A stretch of DNA of 64,000 nt from Anaeramoeba flamelloides (Eukaryota > Metamonada > Anaeramoebidae): assembly GCA_027625915.1 (NCBI GenBank), contig JANTQA010000029.1:2976001-3040000 (forward strand), written 5' to 3'. Positions 60,743-64,000 of this stretch are shown piece by piece. Position 1 is the first letter of the stretch; each line of letters starts with the position of its first letter. The notes under the pieces were generated by a model. It did not search any database. It was not told the DNA's origin and saw nothing but the letters and a program-made list of their open reading frames with translations. Position numbers and translations under genes: made by a program.

Positions 60743-61479
60743 CTTTTTTGAGGTTTATATTTTGTGTTGTATTAAAAAGTAATAAAAAGGGAATGTGAAG
60801 ATAATGAGATGAGCTAATAGAGATATTAAATAAATGAGTGGTGGATTAGAAAATGGTAAATAAATATTAGTAATTATTTATTACATCAACATGAACACAA
60901 TTGAGTATTACTATTACTTCTGTATTTGAGGAAGAATTTGTTTTTTCTTCAGAATACTAATTTGTTAATTGGTGAAAGTTTTTTTCCAGAAAAATAAATT
61001 TGTCAATAGGGATGAGATTAGCAATGTGTATTATGGGTGTTTGATCTTTTAAATAATTCTTTAAAAAGAGATCCTAATTTTTGCTTTTGAGGGGAAAAAT
61101 TCGGAAAATCTGATTTCAAACTAGAATGATTATTTGCAATTTTCAATCAATTAATGTAAGAACCCAGCTTTTACATGTAGTTTGAATCTACAACTTGTAA
61201 CTTAATAGAAAATAAAAAAACAAGAACTAAGTGATTTCCTAAAAGATTGTTATTTTTTTTGAAAACTTTTTTTAGTTTTCCACTTATTTCAAGTTTTCAC
61301 TTTTTTCCAAAATAACCTGTCAAAAGAAATTAGGTTAAAAAAACCTGAGTACGTAATATTTGAATGCGGCTGGGTTAGAGGAATGGGAAGAAAGGTTCTG
61401 ATAAAATGTTGATTTATCAATTTTTTAAAATAACTTTTCTGTGATCAAAAAAAACATTTGACAAATTAAAAAATCTTTG

Positions 61480-61770
61480 TTACAAAAAATAATTCGTTTT
61501 TTTTCTTCTTGTTCCATTATAACATCCAATTTACCTTACAATAATATGTCTGATCACAAATCAATTTTGAAGATTAACTTTTTGATCTTTTAAGTCAATT
61601 TTGAATAAAAATTAATATTTGATAATTTTTTTAATTTTTATCAATTTTTTTACATTAACTTAAATTTTATCTAAAATTAACAATATTTTGAGATCAATTT
61701 TTAGATTTTATCTTTCATTTTTGGAATTTCTTTTTTGATAATATAACTTTTAGAAAAACACACTATATTT
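61480..61770 (+). repeat. Relative of the family-10 interior
   Basis: Shares in order 'TTCTTCTTGT...AACATCCAAT', 'AAATCAATTTTGAA', 'TTTGAGATAAATTT/TTTGAGATCAATTT', 'CTTTCATTTTTGGAATTTCTTTTTT' and 'TTAGAAA' with 58140-58430. The terminal arms of the 58074 element are not visible here. Confidence 0.65.
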
Positions 61771-62139
61771 CCTGAGTGTTATTGTTGTTTTTTTTTGATC
61801 ATTGAAGTTTGTCATCTTATTTCAAAAAAGAAACATGGTTTTTATTATGAACCTAGTGTTTAGTAAGTAGGTAAGTATTATTTTGACAACAAAATTGGTA
61901 AAAATGTCTAATTTTTTCTAAAGATCGAAAAATATATCAATGTTGTAAAAATAACGATAAAAACTTTTTAATTATTTGATGTTAATTTAAAGGTGCATTT
62001 TCCTTTCTTGTTTTAGAAGTTTTGTGTATTAAACTTCATAGAAATCGAAAACAACAAATAAATAAACAATTTTTTTAATGACTTAAATGTTATAATTCAA
62101 TAAGAAATTTTTTAAAAAATAACAGAACATCGAAACAAA

Positions 62140-62459
62140 TAATTTTTCAATTTTTTTCTCTATTCTACCCCTACCGGGTTTTCTTGATATTAGGAAGAAG
62201 AGTTCCAAAGAGAAGAAGATCAATGTTTACTTGCTAATACTGGGGATATCAAAACACATAAGTATGTTTAACTTGATTTTAAAAACCACAAATCAAAGGT
62301 AAAAAATACCAAAGGGTTAAAACAAATTAGTTCAAAAAGAAAAAAGAAATTACAACATTAAAACAATCTTCCCAAATGAATTTTTATGAACAATTACCAA
62401 ATTAAATTAAATTAATCAAAAATACCATGACTTTGCTTTTGGAGTTTCATAATTAAATC

Positions 62460-62494
<35 letters not shown>

Positions 62495-62530
62495 ATTTTT
62501 ATAAATTGCATCTTATAAACACTTTTTAAA
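62140..62530 (+). repeat. Interspersed repeat family 3, copy c
   Basis: Parallel to 51890-52290, including 'AGGAAGAAGAGTTCC', 'TTTACTTGCTAATACTGG', 'AATACCAAAGGG', a 31-base T run, and 'CATCTTATAAACACTTTTT'. Confidence 0.8.
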
Positions 62531-63162
62531 AATATATATTTATATAAAAAATATTTTCCAGTTACAGGGGCCTCCTTTTGGGGAATACGTTAAAAGGTTT
62601 TAAAGGGGTTGAATGAATATTAGAAGAAATAATTTATTTATAGAATTTCAAAATTGGAATTATTTTTTCATATTTTTTCTATTTTTTTTTCTATTTTTTT
62701 TTAGACATAATTCATTTGCAAATTTTATTTTATTTCCCAACCGATAGTTATTTGGTAAAAAATCGACTATTTTAATCATATTGATAAACTAAAAATGATT
62801 GTTGAGAAATAAATCTGATTTCTATTGGAATTTTATTGGGATCTTACAATTGAAGATCGATTTGAACATTGTTTTTTTTCTCAATAATTACACTAATAAT
62901 ATGGGGTTTTCTATTTTTAAGAAAATATAATAATTTATTAGTTTTATTTTATACAGATATCGTTTTCATTCTTTTGACATTTATTATTCTACTTATTACT
63001 TATTTAATCTTCATTGACAATTTAAATAAATATTTGATATTTGAAAAAACTGTTGGAAATCTTGTACTGAAACAAATTTATTATATATTTCAGGTAAAAT
63101 TTTTGATATTTGCTTTTTTTTTGTCTATCGATAATTTTGGAATATCATTTAATTGAATAGAT

Positions 63163-63250
63163 CTGGAATCTTTGATTTTATGTTAAATTCGCTAAAAGAA
63201 AATATCAGTCAACGTACGGCTAGAGTGTAATTTAAACTACTGTAATAATA
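63163..63250 (+). mobile_element. LINE 3' tail fragment
   Basis: Translation in one frame gives RSGIFDFMLNSLKENISQRT then ARV and TAA. This is parallel to EIYDFTLKFLKGNLSLRATRV at the end of the 24-kb LINE. The stop is followed by similar 3' sequence (TTTAAACTACTG) and an ATA-rich tail. Confidence 0.7.
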
Positions 63251-63479
63251 ATAATAAATTAGCTTTTTTACTAATAATCACAATTAAAAATTGTCATTTT
63301 TTAAGTTTTAATTTTAATTAACTCTTTTTTCAAATAAAAAAAAGGAAACCAAAGCAATTATCTTCCAATTTTCAAAAACTAATAGTTTGAACTCTACAAA
63401 AGTAATTATACCTTTCAAAATAATAATTATATAAAACGGCCTTTAATTAAAGCATTTAAAAACTTATGGGGTATGGAAA

Positions 63480-63850
63480 TAATCCTAGGCGATTTTATTA
63501 GTTGTGAATATAAAGAAAAGAATTGATTCATATTTTAAAGAAAATCAAATTTCGTTTATTTAAGAATCAAACTTTATTAATTATAAACCACCCACTTATT
63601 ATAATGACAATTAATTAAATTTACCTTTTTCAAAATATTATTCAATCAATCAAAAAACAAGAAAAAAAAATGATCATTTTCCAAATTACAAGTAAAAATA
63701 ACCAAAAATCTATTTTTATTTTTTTACAAAATAGTCACAACTTCCCTTAGTTATCAAATTATTAACTGGGCATTTTCTAGATAAAGAACTTAATTGAACT
63801 TTTGGTAATTATATTACTGGACTATTCAAAGAAAATTTGTTTTTTTTTTA
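63480..63850 (+). repeat. Interspersed repeat family 2, copy c
   Basis: Blocks 'TTAGTTGTGAATAT', 'AATTATAAACCACCCACTTATTA', 'CTTTTTCAAAATATTATTCAATCAATCAAAAAACAAG' and 'CTTAATTGAACTTTTGG' parallel those at 20240-20620. The element may continue past the window. Confidence 0.65.
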
Positions 63851-64000
63851 TAAAAGTGATTTTATTTTATTTTATTTAAAATTACACAACAATTTTCTTA
63901 ATATTAACAATTATTAATAGTGTCAGAAATAATTATTATGTCAGGTATTATTTTAAATATTAGATATAATATCTGTGGAAAATTTTGATACATTTTTCCC

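Larger units (their letters stand above)
60743..64000. other. Intergenic region upstream of G-alpha, repeats
   Basis: No gene is supported. It contains a relative of the family-10 interior (61480-61770), a family-3 copy (62140-62530), a LINE tail (about 63163-63232) and a family-2 copy (63480-63850). A frame at 62869-63156 is hydrophobic AT-rich sequence without a recognisable family. Confidence 0.6.

Noticed and set aside
62869-63156. Hydrophobic 95-residue frame
   Set aside because: Its Phe/Ile/Leu composition follows from AT-rich DNA, and it ends just before a LINE tail.
1-64000. tRNA, rRNA and virus-like or LTR elements
   Set aside because: I scanned by eye for tRNA T-loop patterns, rRNA cores, and capsid, envelope or LTR signatures and saw none I could support. 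Very AT-rich tRNAs could be missed without a covariance search.

Overview
The window is very AT-rich (by eye about 80% A+T) and eukaryotic. Genes are sparse and interrupted by GT-AG introns. Proteins carry long Asn, Lys/Glu, Gln and Ser/Glu tracts, and stops are TAA or TAG in the genes read here. A free-living protist is the best guess; a B-box/filamin/SPRY protein and asparagine-rich proteins in such a genome would fit an Anaeramoeba-like or amoebozoan lineage. The species is not proven by anything in the sequence.

Layout: 1-3980 is repeat-rich intergenic DNA. 3981-4877 (+) is a small CxxC/CxxC protein with a Ser-Glu tract. 4878-9554 is intergenic with a TIR-bounded MITE. 9555-10838 (-) is a Gln-rich coiled-coil protein. 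10839-15895 is intergenic, with a second MITE of the same family and two other repeats. 15896-19774 (-) is a 1292-residue vesicle-coat-like solenoid protein with a RING-like end. 22182-28458 (-) is a B-box/coiled-coil/filamin/SPRY (TRIM-like) gene whose 4.5-kb intron holds the 3' end of a LINE; it shows signs of decay. 31170-31412 (+) is a small one-pass membrane protein. 36504-39425 (+) is the inner-kinetochore protein CENP-C. 45676-47014 (-) is COP9 signalosome subunit 8 in three exons. 51512-60742 (-) is a heterotrimeric G-protein alpha subunit in five exons. 60743-64000 is intergenic with repeats and another LINE tail.

The host genes are unrelated housekeeping and signalling genes: chromosome segregation, neddylation control, GPCR signalling, membrane traffic and ubiquitin-type signalling. 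There is no operon-like logic. The more unusual content is the repeat landscape. At least ten short element families occur two or more times here, or as single TIR-bounded copies. Several have clear terminal inverted repeats with TA target duplications. A decayed Tc1/mariner copy sits inside another repeat, and the two longest G-alpha introns (3.4 and 4.0 kb) are largely built from such elements. I found no strong case for a wholly new biological system. The best leads are the unassigned repeat families, the eroding TRIM-like gene, the divergent CENP-C and the unassigned solenoid/RING protein.
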